DNA from: Spirochaetaceae bacterium
Lineage (GTDB): Bacteria > Spirochaetota > Spirochaetia > SZUA-6 > DRHE01
Assembly: GCA_020353535.1 (NCBI GenBank)
Contig: CP070696.1
Coordinates: 1,513,822 to 1,577,821, forward strand
Length of the DNA stretch: 64,000 nucleotides
Direction: 5' to 3'
Both the position numbers and the translations under genes were made by a program. The number at the start of each line of letters is the position of its first letter. The first letter of the stretch is position 1. Under the pieces are notes generated by a model, which saw nothing but the letters and a program-made list of their open reading frames with translations, ran no database searches and was not told where the DNA came from. Shown piece by piece: positions 8,225 to 17,388 of the stretch.

Positions 8225-9349
8225 ATGACGGAGTCTGAAACAGGTAAAAACGAGGCCCTCCACCGGAAGTTCCGCTTCTACGAGGAGTTCTGGAAGGGGG
8301 AGGGACCCTGCCCGATTTTATTCACAGAGCCTCACCTGGCCAAGGGCAAGCCCTATAAACGCCACGATCTGGTGGAGCAGCATCGGGATTTGGAAAAGCA
8401 TCTGGAGGAGCGCCTTTTGGAGGTACAGCCCCATCTGGAGCTGATCGACGACGGCATTCCCACGGTGCGCTCCGACCTGGGCACCACCCTGCTCCCAAGT
8501 GGGCTGGGCTTGAGGATCGAGGTGCAGCCGGAGCTCCACCCCTGGCTGGCCGAGAATCTCGCTGCTGAAACGTACGCAGAGCTCGCGATCCCCTTCCAAC
8601 AGCAGAAGCTGCTGAAAAACGAAGTGCTTTTCTCCCAGCGATTTTACGAGCTGTTCAAGAAGCGTAAAGGGGAGGGCCTGATCCCGGCGGACGTCTTCCC
8701 CTATGTCCCGGACACCCAGGGGATCTTCGATCTCTCCCACCTGATCGTGGGAACGGATCTGCTCTACCTGTTGACCGATCGCAGGGAGCAGGTGCTGGCG
8801 ATCCAGGAGCGCAGCCTGGAGCTGTTCCTGGCCACAACCCGCCTGTTCAAGGAGCTACTCGGAGAGCGGAACGGTTCCATGGTGCACGGACACGGCATGC
8901 CTATCGGAGTCTGGTTTCCCGACAGCGGAGCCCGCATCTCCGAGGACAGCGCCACCCTGATCTCTACTGATATGATTCGCACCTTCTGCCAGCCCTTCAT
9001 CAGGCGGGCGGCAGAGCCCTTCGGCCGGCTGTTCATGCACTACTGCGGGCATCATCCCGGTTTTCTGCAGATGCTATGCGAGATGCAGGAGATTTCCACC
9101 CTGAACCTGGGGAATCCGGAGATGTACGATCTGGAGGAGCTGTTCTCCCTCTGCGGCCAGAGCGGCACCGTCTACTTCGGGCATCTGCCTCTTCTAGACG
9201 GGGAGGACGGCCGGAGCTACCTGGAGCGACTGGCGGATCTGTGCGGACGCCACATCACTCGCCTGATCCTGGTTTCGGATTACCACCCAGTGGGAAGTGA
9301 GGAAAAGTCCACCCTGGTCGAGCGCTGGCATAGTCTCACCGCTCGATGA
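8225..9349 (+). CDS. Uroporphyrinogen decarboxylase-like (URO-D) family protein
   Basis: About 374 residues. ATG 8225 is preferred over the in-frame GTG 8201 because AGGTG lies ten bases before it. The protein resembles the broad URO-D/corrinoid methyltransferase barrel family: GMPIGVWFPDSGARISEDSATLIS, FMHYCGHHPGFLQ and a C-terminal GRHITRLILVSDYHP segment correspond to the conserved blocks, including a His-Cys-x-His cluster that could hold a metal. The heme-biosynthetic N-terminal arginine motif is not seen, so true HemE activity is unlikely. Such paralogues commonly sit in sugar-catabolic clusters or with methyltransferase systems. The substrate is unknown. Confidence 0.65.
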   Translation: MTESETGKNEALHRKFRFYEEFWKGEGPCPILFTEPHLAKGKPYKRHDLVEQHRDLEKHLEERLLEVQPHLELIDDGIPTVRSDLGTTLLPSGLGLRIEVQPELHPWLAENLAAETYAELAIPFQQQKLLKNEVLFSQRFYELFKKRKGEGLIPADVFPYVPDTQGIFDLSHLIVGTDLLYLLTDRREQVLAIQERSLELFLATTRLFKELLGERNGSMVHGHGMPIGVWFPDSGARISEDSATLISTDMIRTFCQPFIRRAAEPFGRLFMHYCGHHPGFLQMLCEMQEISTLNLGNPEMYDLEELFSLCGQSGTVYFGHLPLLDGEDGRSYLERLADLCGRHITRLILVSDYHPVGSEEKSTLVERWHSLTAR

Positions 9350-9424
9350 GCCAGATACGCGCCATTTCGAGCCCTTCCGCGGCATAGAAGAGTCCTTTTC
9401 CCCCCATAGAGACAAAGTGTGTTC

Positions 9425-9453
9425 GTGGCAAGAGCGCGGGATCATGCTATAGT
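9425..9453 (+). promoter_or_regulatory. Sigma70-type promoter of the cyclase operon
   Basis: TGCTATAGT (9445-9453) gives an extended -10, and GTGGCA (9425-9430) is a four-of-six -35 match with 17-base spacing. A short leader with AAAAAAGGAG leads to the ATG at 9481. The same TGCTATAGT string occurs before the lipoprotein gene at 31966. Confidence 0.5.
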
Positions 9454-9480
9454 GGTAGGTAATAAAAAAGGAGAATCCTC

Positions 9481-11148
9481 ATGGCCCTGCGAACTCAAAG
9501 CCGCCATAAGCACGGCGAGCTCAGCGACGATCAAATCAGGGAAAGGCGGACTCAGCTGAGGCGCTCGAAAGACAGACGCTTTCGGGGATTGGCAAAAACG
9601 CTGGATGAACTGGTACGCGCGGGTTCTCTCTTATCCCACGATCCGAACTTCAGATACATGGCCTCGATTCTGGTGGAGCAGACTCTGGATATTTCCAAGT
9701 CGGATCTGGCCTGCCTCTACATACGCAGCGACCCGGAACACAGGAGCGACCTGAACCTCATACACCGAAGGGGGCGTTATCAGGTGCCGGAGCGTCTGTC
9801 CCGCCACTCCGAGCTTGTCCAGTTCGTGGAGGAGGCAGGTGAAACGGTTGTGCTGCTGGAGCGCAAACCCAGCCCGTTCCTGGAACTGCTGCTCGATTCC
9901 AGGATGCAATGCGGGATCGGCTTGCCGATCGCCACGCCCACAGCAAGACTGGGTATACTCATCCTCAACTCCCTGAACCCCAACTTCTACAACCGGGAGC
10001 GCTTCGATTTTCTCGACTCCTTCGCCAAGCTGGCCGGCGGCATGCTGCACAACTCCCGTATGTATCTGGACCTGCGGGAAACGCTGCGGCGGGTCGAAGA
10101 GCTGGAGCGTTACCAGGAGAACATCTTCAGTTCCATGACCAACCTGCTTCTGACCACCGACGGCCGGGGAAGGATTCGCTATTTCAACAGGGCTGCCGGA
10201 GAGCGCCTGGGTTTGAGTGAATCGGATATCGGCAACGATCTGGGTGAGTACTTCGCGGGAAAGATCGGGCGCAGGATCCTTCGTGAGATAGACAGCGCCC
10301 GCCGAGACAGACTGGAAATACTCGATATGGAGGGGATCTACAAAGATCCGCAGCGGGAGATGGATTTCTCCCTCAACCTGTCACCGCTTCTGGGCAGGCG
10401 AGGCGGCCACGAAGGCATCACCCTGCTTTTTACAGATCAAAGCCGGGAGAAGGAGCTTCAGGAAAAGATGGAACAGGTGGTGGAGGAACGCCGGCTGATC
10501 AAGGACATGTTTGCCCGCTACCTGTCCACCGAGGTCGTCAGCCGACTGGTGGAATCCCCGGATCTTGTCAAACCGGGAGGGGATAAAAAGGTTGCCACCA
10601 TTTTCTTCGCAGATATCCGCGGATATACCTCCTTTTCCGAGGGAAGGGAGCCGGAGTATATCATCGATGTGCTCAATGAATACTTCAGCGAAGCCGTGGA
10701 GGTTGTCATTCGGCACAAGGGATACATCGATAAGTTCATCGGAGACTGCATCATGGCCGCCTGGGGTGTACCGCTGCAGACCGAAGAGGAAGATGCCGTA
10801 CAGGCCGTTTCCTGTGCCCTGGAGATCCAGGAGCTGGTTCGTTCCAAACAACGTTCTTTTTTCCGCGGTGAGGCCTCCAAACTCAAAATCGGCATCGGTA
10901 TGCACACCGGGCCCATCGTTGCCGGAAATCTGGGGAGCTCGAGGAGGATGAACTACACGGTCATCGGCGATACGGTCAATGTGGCCGCCCGTCTGGAGGG
11001 AGTGGCAGAGGCGGACGAGGTGATCATCACCCAGCATACCTGTGATTATATACGCGACCATTTCAAGCTGGAGAAGCGAAAGCCGGTGAAGGTGAAGGGA
11101 AAGATCCAGCCGATTCCGATCTACCGGGTACTCAGGAAGGTGAGCTGA
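9481..11148 (+). CDS. Class III adenylate cyclase with GAF and PAS sensor domains
   Basis: A 555-residue, apparently cytosolic cyclase. A GAF-like domain covers about residues 55-200, a PAS domain about 215-330 (LLLTTDGRGRIRYFNRAAGERLG), a short coiled linker follows (REKELQEKMEQVVEERR), and the catalytic domain covers about 365-545. Metal-binding aspartates are in FFADIRGYTSFSE and FIGDCIMAAWG. The adenine-selecting Lys (DKFIGD) and Asp (VIGDTVNVAARLE) and the transition-state Asn/Arg are present, so the product should be cAMP. The GAF and PAS ligands are unknown. It is transcribed with the HEAT-repeat gene ten bases downstream. A Crp-like site at 44836 could be one cAMP output in this genome. 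Confidence 0.9.
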   Translation: MALRTQSRHKHGELSDDQIRERRTQLRRSKDRRFRGLAKTLDELVRAGSLLSHDPNFRYMASILVEQTLDISKSDLACLYIRSDPEHRSDLNLIHRRGRYQVPERLSRHSELVQFVEEAGETVVLLERKPSPFLELLLDSRMQCGIGLPIATPTARLGILILNSLNPNFYNRERFDFLDSFAKLAGGMLHNSRMYLDLRETLRRVEELERYQENIFSSMTNLLLTTDGRGRIRYFNRAAGERLGLSESDIGNDLGEYFAGKIGRRILREIDSARRDRLEILDMEGIYKDPQREMDFSLNLSPLLGRRGGHEGITLLFTDQSREKELQEKMEQVVEERRLIKDMFARYLSTEVVSRLVESPDLVKPGGDKKVATIFFADIRGYTSFSEGREPEYIIDVLNEYFSEAVEVVIRHKGYIDKFIGDCIMAAWGVPLQTEEEDAVQAVSCALEIQELVRSKQRSFFRGEASKLKIGIGMHTGPIVAGNLGSSRRMNYTVIGDTVNVAARLEGVAEADEVIITQHTCDYIRDHFKLEKRKPVKVKGKIQPIPIYRVLRKVS

Positions 11149-11158
11149 AGGAGATGGT

Positions 11159-13732
11159 ATGGATAGCGCGTTGAATCTGTTCGAGTCACAACCGCTGTGG
11201 TTGCCGATCGCAGCGGCTGCACTCGTGTGTGTCATAATCGTTGTGTTTCTATGGATCCTCGCCGCGCGCAGGACTTTTTTGCGGCAGCTGAAATCCCTGT
11301 ACGATCAGCCGGAATATCTCCAACGCTTTCTATCCCGTTATGGCAGAGAACAGCTGATCCGCCGTTCAGCTCTGATTGAAAAGGTTGCAGGGAAACACGG
11401 AATGCAGATCGTCCCGCAGATCGGTGCCGATGATATCTGGGTTGCTCGTTTGCGGACTCGCAAAGGAAAGGCGGACTTTCTGAGAGTCCTGGAATACGCC
11501 CCGCAGAAGGGATTGTTTCAGTGCTTTCTTACCGCGCTGGAAAAGAGAAGCCTGGCCCCCATCCTGATCAAGTGGCTTGAAGATACGGGAGATTTTCTTT
11601 ATCTGCGCAAGCTGGCTCTTGCCGGAGTGGGGGAGCCTTTCAACGGCAGGGCTGCTTATGAGGTTTTTCTGAACAAACTGGACGAAATTCGCGAGATGAC
11701 CGGTGATCCAGAATGGCCCTCTCGCTACTTCGCCGTCAAAGTTATACTCCACGACAACGATGATCGCTCTCAGCGAGCCCTCTGGGATGCCTTCGCCGAT
11801 CCACATCCGCTGATCCGCAGATCCGTGGCTTCGGAGTTTCACACTGGCGAGCGGGAGAGTCTCTATACCAGACTGCTTGCACTGTCCATCGACGATCCTG
11901 TTTCCGAAGTTCGCCGGGCCGCCTGGGAGCGTATTCATCACGATCTCCTCGATCTGCACACGATTCACGACAAGGAGCTCAGCAGCGAGCAGGCTTTTCA
12001 CGTACTGGAGCTTCTGCAAACTGATTCCAAGGACAACGAAAACTTCGCCCTGAAGTTTCTCGATTCGGATGACCTGGAGCTGCGTTTCAGCGCCGCCCGC
12101 TTCCTGGTTCGCTGCGGCACTTTGAGGCGCCTCTGCCAGGAGGTGGACCTGGGCGATCGGCGGGGCTGGAAGCGCAACTACGATCTGCTGCAGAAGGCCG
12201 GTGAGGTGAACGTGACCTCGTTCCTGTCGCAGGTCCGAGAATCTCAGAACCCGGCTTCTCTATTGATCTGCGCCCGCATGCTGGCAGAAAACGGAGATCG
12301 TTCGCTCATCGCCGTTTTGTCTCGTAAGGTATTCAATCTCTACGAGCAGCGGGAGGAGCTCCGTGAGTTGTACCAGGCGACGGTGGAGGCGGTTGCCAAA
12401 CGGGGTAGCGAAGAGGCCCTTAAAAGCCTTAACCGGGAGCTGCAGCGCTGGCGTAACCACGAAAAAGCGGTGACGCTGCTTCTGGATATGCTTCCGCTTC
12501 GGGGAGATTTCCTCTTCACCCCCACGCTGCTCTCCTTTCTCAAAGATCCAGATTTTCCGGCAAAACAACCACTGCGGGAAGCCCTCAAACGAATGTCCCA
12601 ACCGGCCGTGGTCGAGGGGCTTTTTGAGGTGCTGAAAGCCGAGCGCGGGACCTATGCGCATTCGGTTCGCATCGAGGCGATCAGGCTTCTCGGAGAGATG
12701 GCGCTCCACTACTGTCTGCAGACCCTCCTGGAGAACATCTCCATCCTGCCCATCGAGGAAGCCAAGGAGTTCACTCGCGTACTGGCCAAGTATCCGGCCA
12801 AGCTCTTCAAGGAAAAGGTCATTCACCTTCTGGAAGGTCCCGATGCCAAGGTACGGGCCGCGCTCATCGCCGCTCTCTCGGCCAGCGGTGAACGGGAGTT
12901 CCTCAAATCCATCAAGACGGCATTGAAGGACGCGGACCCGGATGTGCGGATCGCTTCGGTCTGGTCGCTGGTCGAGTATCAGGATTATCGCACCCTAAGC
13001 CAGTCGGTAGGCATGCTGCGGGATCCGGTCGAGCGGGTTCGGGAGGCCGTAGCCAGGGCGCTCGGCTCCTACGGCAGTGATGATGCCCTGGGAAAGCTAA
13101 AGGAAATTCTCTTCGACGGGAATGAGATCCAGTCCGTCAAATGGGCGGCTGCACAGGGACTGGGTTTTTCACAATCCCTGGTCTCCATAGACATCCTGCT
13201 GGAGAAGCTGGAGAAGGACGAGGAGCTGACCGGGGCGATCGAGGATGCCTTGGGACACAAACTTGATAAAAAGTCTATGACTCATCTGATCGATCGTTTC
13301 AAGGACGCCTCTCCTTCTCTGCGCCAAAGCATCAGCAGCGCCTTTAGAGCCATGAAGGATAAGGGTGAGCCGGCAATCGTGGAGCTGATGCGGGAAGATA
13401 TCCCCTCCTTGCGGCCCTTTATCGGCGAAATTTTAGAAAGGACCGGTCACATCGAGGCCCAGATCCGCAAGCTCGCCCACCGCGATCCCCTGGTGCGCCG
13501 GGGGGCTGCGGAGTTTCTCTCTTTGGTCGGCACCCAGTCCGCCTTCCGCGGCATCGTGCTGGCCGCCAGGGATCCGGATGAGGATGTACGGGTGCGGGTC
13601 ATCAAGGCATTGGAACATCTGGAGACCGCGGAGGGGCATGAGATACTCCAGGCTCTGGAGCAGGATCCCGACAGGCGGGTGCGGAAGTACACCCTCTGGG
13701 CCCTGGAGCGCTTGAGAGCCAAGGCTCTATAG
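11159..13732 (+). CDS. Membrane-anchored HEAT-repeat protein
   Basis: An 857-residue protein with one N-terminal membrane segment (about residues 10-35) and a long helical-repeat body. HEAT/PBS-lyase-like repeats are obvious in the second half, for example DPDVRIASVWSLVEYQD, DPVERVREAVARALGSYG, DPLVRRGAAEFLSLVG and DEDVRVRVIKALEHLE; the first half has more diverged helical pairs. This family scaffolds protein-protein contacts and shows no catalytic motif. It starts ten bases after the adenylate cyclase with its own AAGGAGA site, so the two are cotranscribed and the HEAT protein may localise or modulate the cyclase. Its 3' end overlaps the convergent gene by six bases. Confidence 0.82.
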   Translation: MDSALNLFESQPLWLPIAAAALVCVIIVVFLWILAARRTFLRQLKSLYDQPEYLQRFLSRYGREQLIRRSALIEKVAGKHGMQIVPQIGADDIWVARLRTRKGKADFLRVLEYAPQKGLFQCFLTALEKRSLAPILIKWLEDTGDFLYLRKLALAGVGEPFNGRAAYEVFLNKLDEIREMTGDPEWPSRYFAVKVILHDNDDRSQRALWDAFADPHPLIRRSVASEFHTGERESLYTRLLALSIDDPVSEVRRAAWERIHHDLLDLHTIHDKELSSEQAFHVLELLQTDSKDNENFALKFLDSDDLELRFSAARFLVRCGTLRRLCQEVDLGDRRGWKRNYDLLQKAGEVNVTSFLSQVRESQNPASLLICARMLAENGDRSLIAVLSRKVFNLYEQREELRELYQATVEAVAKRGSEEALKSLNRELQRWRNHEKAVTLLLDMLPLRGDFLFTPTLLSFLKDPDFPAKQPLREALKRMSQPAVVEGLFEVLKAERGTYAHSVRIEAIRLLGEMALHYCLQTLLENISILPIEEAKEFTRVLAKYPAKLFKEKVIHLLEGPDAKVRAALIAALSASGEREFLKSIKTALKDADPDVRIASVWSLVEYQDYRTLSQSVGMLRDPVERVREAVARALGSYGSDDALGKLKEILFDGNEIQSVKWAAAQGLGFSQSLVSIDILLEKLEKDEELTGAIEDALGHKLDKKSMTHLIDRFKDASPSLRQSISSAFRAMKDKGEPAIVELMREDIPSLRPFIGEILERTGHIEAQIRKLAHRDPLVRRGAAEFLSLVGTQSAFRGIVLAARDPDEDVRVRVIKALEHLETAEGHEILQALEQDPDRRVRKYTLWALERLRAKAL

Positions 13733-14224
13733 AAGAAAGCTCTTCAGCTTTTCATGATTCTCGAAGCAGCAGATAGAGGGGCTGACAAATTCCTCGAGAT
13801 ACTGCTCCACGGTTGAGCACCTCTGCCAGAGAGCGAATTCCTTGGAGGCGACGTCCATTTCACCGGCACAGGCGATCTCCATACTCTCGCCGTACTCAAG
13901 AGAGATCGGCTGAAGTGGGTCCCCGCCGAAGGCCCGCACGTAGAGATTGGTCTCCCGGTGTCCCTGGGAAGAACCGAAGAAAAAGACCTTGGCGATGTGG
14001 GGAAAAACGCAGGCGAAGCCTATTCCCCTCAACGAATGAGCCCGGAGCTGGACGATGGTTTGTTCTTTGGATCGGCGGGCTGTAGCCCACTCATACCTGC
14101 TCCGATCGACTCTGCCGATGATCTGGAGAAAATAGAGCTTGAACTGCGATTTTTCATCTAGCCTGAAGACAGCGGTCCCTGCCGGTTCAGAGGTGTACGG
14201 GGCTGACGATTCGGGAGAATCCAT
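13727..14224 (-). CDS. Hypothetical protein
   Basis: I do not recognise this family. The start at 14224 is chosen because AAGGAGG lies eight bases upstream of the ATG, giving 165 residues; the frame is open another 38 codons upstream without a ribosome site. The protein is soluble, with no signal peptide or membrane segment, and has a beta-rich pattern (FKLYFLQIIGRVDRSRYEW, VFFFGSSQGHRETNLYVRAFGG) followed by a helical, Cys-containing tail (WQRC, SICCFENHEK). It converges on the HEAT-repeat gene and diverges from csaA. Confidence 0.62.
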   Translation of the reverse strand: MDSPESSAPYTSEPAGTAVFRLDEKSQFKLYFLQIIGRVDRSRYEWATARRSKEQTIVQLRAHSLRGIGFACVFPHIAKVFFFGSSQGHRETNLYVRAFGGDPLQPISLEYGESMEIACAGEMDVASKEFALWQRCSTVEQYLEEFVSPSICCFENHEKLKSFLL

Positions 14225-14336
14225 AGGGCAACCTCCTTGTGTTCCCATGTTAGACCAGTCAAGACAATTGATACAGAGGATCGATACGATTGACCTGGGT
14301 TGGATCAGCCCGTATTCTCGGTTAAAAGGATTAGCC

Positions 14337-14666
14337 ATGGCAACCTACGAGGAGTTCATGAACATCGAGATACGGGTCGGCAGGGTGGTCAGGGCGGAGC
14401 ACTTCGCCGCAGCCCGCAAGCCCGCCGTCAAGATGTGGATCGATTTCGGTGAGATGGGGATCCTCACATCCAGCGCTCAGATCACCCGCCGGTATGCAGC
14501 TGAAGGACTTGTAGGAGGCCAGGTCCTGGCCGTGACCAACTTCCCGCCCAGAACGATCGCCGGTTTTTCCTCCCAGGTACTGGTGCTGGGCGCGGTTCCC
14601 GAGGAGGGGGATGTGGTGCTGGTGCGGCCGGACCTTGAGGTGGTTCCCGGAACCCGGGTGCTTTAG
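14337..14666 (+). CDS. csaA: CsaA-type tRNA-binding (EMAP-like OB-fold) protein
   Basis: A 109-residue stand-alone tRNA-binding domain, the family's full length. FMNIEIRVGRVVRAE is the typical first strand of the EMAPII/CsaA OB fold; SSAQITRRY, GGQVLAVTNFPPRTIAGFSSQVLVLG and the acidic EEGDVVLVRPD end follow the CsaA order. ATG 14337 is supported by AAAAGGA six bases upstream; an open frame further upstream is not needed. CsaA is described as a chaperone or tRNA-binding protein with secretion-related activity in Bacillus. It is a single gene converging on the 14670-16238 membrane gene with only three bases between stops. Confidence 0.88.
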   Translation: MATYEEFMNIEIRVGRVVRAEHFAAARKPAVKMWIDFGEMGILTSSAQITRRYAAEGLVGGQVLAVTNFPPRTIAGFSSQVLVLGAVPEEGDVVLVRPDLEVVPGTRVL

Positions 14667-14669
14667 GCC

Positions 14670-16238
14670 TCAGCGGAGTTTCCCCCCTGCCTCCCCTGCC
14701 GCCCCCGGTGTGAGCCGGCGCAGCAGCCGGATGGTGCGGAAATATTGGGAGATCCTGGCGAAGGCGACGAGGTGGGTGGAGAATATCACCTCTTCGAACA
14801 CCTCGACCACATAGTACAGCTGCCCGGCCCCAGTGGGAACAACGGTGATCAGCCTGTTCGCGTATTCCTCCGGAGAATAGAAGAAAAGGTACGGGACGCC
14901 CAACTCTTCTCCCCAGCGTAGCAGCATGGCGAAAGCCCGCTGCACCCTACTCATTTGCATACGTTTGCGCACAGATAACCGCGAAGAGTGGGCTTTGCGT
15001 CGCCTTGAAGCTCTACCTCTGTGCTCCTCATCTTCGACCGCCAGGAGGGCTGCCCGGCGGGACAGCCGCAGCCAGTGGAGCAGGCGCAGCCAGAGGCGGG
15101 CGGAAAATCTGAGAAATGCCCGCAGTTTCTTCCGAAGGGCGGCGAAAGGTTGTAGCTCCCGCAGCCGATCGACAAAATCCTGGGATAGAAGGGGAGAGAC
15201 GATAAAGAGAAACAGACCGGTGCCCAGAAGCGTGATGAAAAGGCGCCGCAGCAGCTCCACCAGGAACAGCGCCAGCGGGCTCACGACCGGCGGCGGCTGG
15301 GGAGCGAGCATGGCGTTGTAGTAACGCTGCCGTTCCAGCAGTGTTTTTTGCAGGGCTTCGGCCATGCCCCGACCCGCGGGAAAGCGAAACAGGGAAGCGA
15401 GTTTCCGCAGCAGGGCTATAAGTGCCGAAAGAGGCAGCAGAGAGGCGTTGCGGGCAGCCAGTGCCACCAGCGCGGCGGCGATTGCCAGGATCGACACGGA
15501 GAAGAGGATCCGGCGTCGCTCATAGCGGAGCGGTACCGGCACGCCGCTGCCGAGCAGGAGCTGTTCTTCTTCAAATGAGTGGATCAATCCGATGGCCAGC
15601 ACTCCGCCCATGGCGTGCAGGGCAGTCACCAGTCCGCTGGCCAGAGTCGGCTGACGCTTCAGCAACGCCGCGGTGATCAGCAGCGTAACAATCAGGACCT
15701 GGAACACGATCAATGCCGCCTTGATACCGTGCAGTACCCGTATGGTCAGCCCCGCCTGGTAGGAGGAGTCCCTCAGTGTGTGCCGTAGGTTTGCACCGCC
15801 CCTGCCCATGAGGGCGCTCAGGAGGATCTCCCGCTCCCGCAGGCCGGAATGAAGGCCGCTGGAAAACAGCCACTGCAGCAGAATTAGCGCCATCGGGTAG
15901 ACCAAGATCGGGGAGAAACGAAGCCCCTCACGGGACTGCACCGCCAGGAGAATGAACAGGTAACCGAAGGCCAGGGCGAGGAGGACGCACAACTCACGGA
16001 TGCGCGCCAGGAAAGAGGCCCGTTCCTTGAAGAGTAGATTGCCCATCACCGCCTCTTCGACGGCGGCGCCCAGCAGCAGGGGCGCCAGGTGCCGGGGAAA
16101 CCACGGGATCCCGGGGAAGAGCACCCGCAGGAGCTGATCCACGCTTACCAGGAACAACAGGGGCAGCAGAATCGAGAACAGCGGATGAACCGCGGTGCGG
16201 TGCAAGCGAAGGTACCGTTCACTGATAGAGGAGCTCAT
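14670..16238 (-). CDS. Multi-spanning membrane protein of the MoxR/DUF58 operon
   Basis: About 522 residues if started at ATG 16238, which overlaps the end of the DUF58 gene by 20 bases; an upstream start is possible but would overlap more. Eight or nine hydrophobic segments fill residues 15-380, then a very basic stretch (RASRRRKAHSSRLSVRKRMQ) precedes a C-terminal cytosolic domain (VQRAFAMLLRWGEELG ... YYVVEVFEEVIFS) like the DUF4129 tail often fused to transglutaminase-like membrane proteins. No transglutaminase Cys-His-Asp triad is visible. Operon position after MoxR and DUF58 suggests a shared envelope-assembly or metallo-chaperone function. Confidence 0.7.
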   Translation of the reverse strand: MSSSISERYLRLHRTAVHPLFSILLPLLFLVSVDQLLRVLFPGIPWFPRHLAPLLLGAAVEEAVMGNLLFKERASFLARIRELCVLLALAFGYLFILLAVQSREGLRFSPILVYPMALILLQWLFSSGLHSGLREREILLSALMGRGGANLRHTLRDSSYQAGLTIRVLHGIKAALIVFQVLIVTLLITAALLKRQPTLASGLVTALHAMGGVLAIGLIHSFEEEQLLLGSGVPVPLRYERRRILFSVSILAIAAALVALAARNASLLPLSALIALLRKLASLFRFPAGRGMAEALQKTLLERQRYYNAMLAPQPPPVVSPLALFLVELLRRLFITLLGTGLFLFIVSPLLSQDFVDRLRELQPFAALRKKLRAFLRFSARLWLRLLHWLRLSRRAALLAVEDEEHRGRASRRRKAHSSRLSVRKRMQMSRVQRAFAMLLRWGEELGVPYLFFYSPEEYANRLITVVPTGAGQLYYVVEVFEEVIFSTHLVAFARISQYFRTIRLLRRLTPGAAGEAGGKLR

Positions 16239-17388
16239 TGCCAAAGTCCTGTACCGAGTAGATAGAAAACTCCCTTCCGTAGCGCTGCCTGTAGCGCTGA
16301 TGCTCCTCGCCGAATAGGAAGATATCCACACTGCAGCCCCTCTCCTTGACCTGTCGGAGTCGAGCGCAGTCCAGCTCCGAGAGCACGGGAGTGATTACCT
16401 CTACCCGGGTCCGCACCGGCACCTCGAAACCGCAGGAGAAGAGCAGCTCGCTGTACTTCGGACCATCCCGGGCAGGCTCCATCTTCGCCAGCATCTCAAG
16501 GAGGGTGGTGGCGTGTTCGTGGGTGGCCCTGATCTCGGCGGCTGCTACCGCCTCCCCACCTTCCAGACGGGCCGAGGCGATCAGTCCGATCTCCTGACGC
16601 AGGGTGAGAAAGTACATGATCAGGGAGGCTGCCAGAGTGGCCGCCCGCTCGATTCGGTGGTGACGAAAGCGCATAGGGTAGTCCTCGCGGTTCAGGTTGA
16701 GAAGGATCAGCACCGGAGCGTAGAGGAGGGGCAGATAATCCATCACGAACAGCTGACCCGTCCTGGCCGACGCTTTCCAGTTCACCCGTCTCAAGCTGTC
16801 ACCGGGCATGTACTCCCGCAGGGAGCGGTAGCGGGTCACGTCCTCGTAGATGCGGTTTTCCACCCGTATGGTGCCTGCAGGCAAACCCTCGGAATTGGGT
16901 AAGGAGAGGGGCAGGACCTCCGGATATACTATCAGAATCTGGCTTTCCTCAGCCTTTTTGCGGAAGGGAAACAGACCCAGCGGATCACTGCCCTGGATCA
17001 GGGCGGGTCCCACCGTGTACTGCCCCCGATGCTGGCTTTCGATCGGATAGCTCAGGATCTTCCGTTCTCCCGGTCGGAGATCTATGAGGAAGTTGCCCGG
17101 CTCGGAGGCGAAGAAGGTGTTCGGTTCATCGAGAATGTTGAGGTAGGCGACGGGCAGGGGGCTGCGATTTTCCACGATCAGAGTGATCTCCATTGGATCG
17201 AAACGATGGATTCTCAGCACCTTGTCCCGCCGGCGCACCGTTACATACCGCAAGATGATGCGGGAGTACAGATAGGAAAAACCGAAAACCCCGAGATACA
17301 GCAGCGTGACGAACTGCAGGATGCGAAGGGGAAAGAACAGCACCAGGACGAGCAGAATCAGGAGCAGGACCAGAAAGCTTGCCTTCAC
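16219..17388 (-). CDS. DUF58 domain protein
   Basis: A 389-residue protein with two close N-terminal membrane segments (about residues 3-45) and a DUF58/vWA-like cytosolic part. The hallmark is RSLREYMPGDSLRRVNWKASARTGQLFV. The upstream Ig-like stretch (ITLIVENRSPLPVAYLNI) is also standard. It starts with a GTG immediately after the TGA of the MoxR gene, so translation is coupled, the usual arrangement in MoxR-DUF58 systems. Role: partner of the AAA ATPase in maturation or envelope processes, not defined biochemically here. Confidence 0.88.
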   Translation of the reverse strand: MKASFLVLLLILLVLVLFFPLRILQFVTLLYLGVFGFSYLYSRIILRYVTVRRRDKVLRIHRFDPMEITLIVENRSPLPVAYLNILDEPNTFFASEPGNFLIDLRPGERKILSYPIESQHRGQYTVGPALIQGSDPLGLFPFRKKAEESQILIVYPEVLPLSLPNSEGLPAGTIRVENRIYEDVTRYRSLREYMPGDSLRRVNWKASARTGQLFVMDYLPLLYAPVLILLNLNREDYPMRFRHHRIERAATLAASLIMYFLTLRQEIGLIASARLEGGEAVAAAEIRATHEHATTLLEMLAKMEPARDGPKYSELLFSCGFEVPVRTRVEVITPVLSELDCARLRQVKERGCSVDIFLFGEEHQRYRQRYGREFSIYSVQDFGNELLYQ

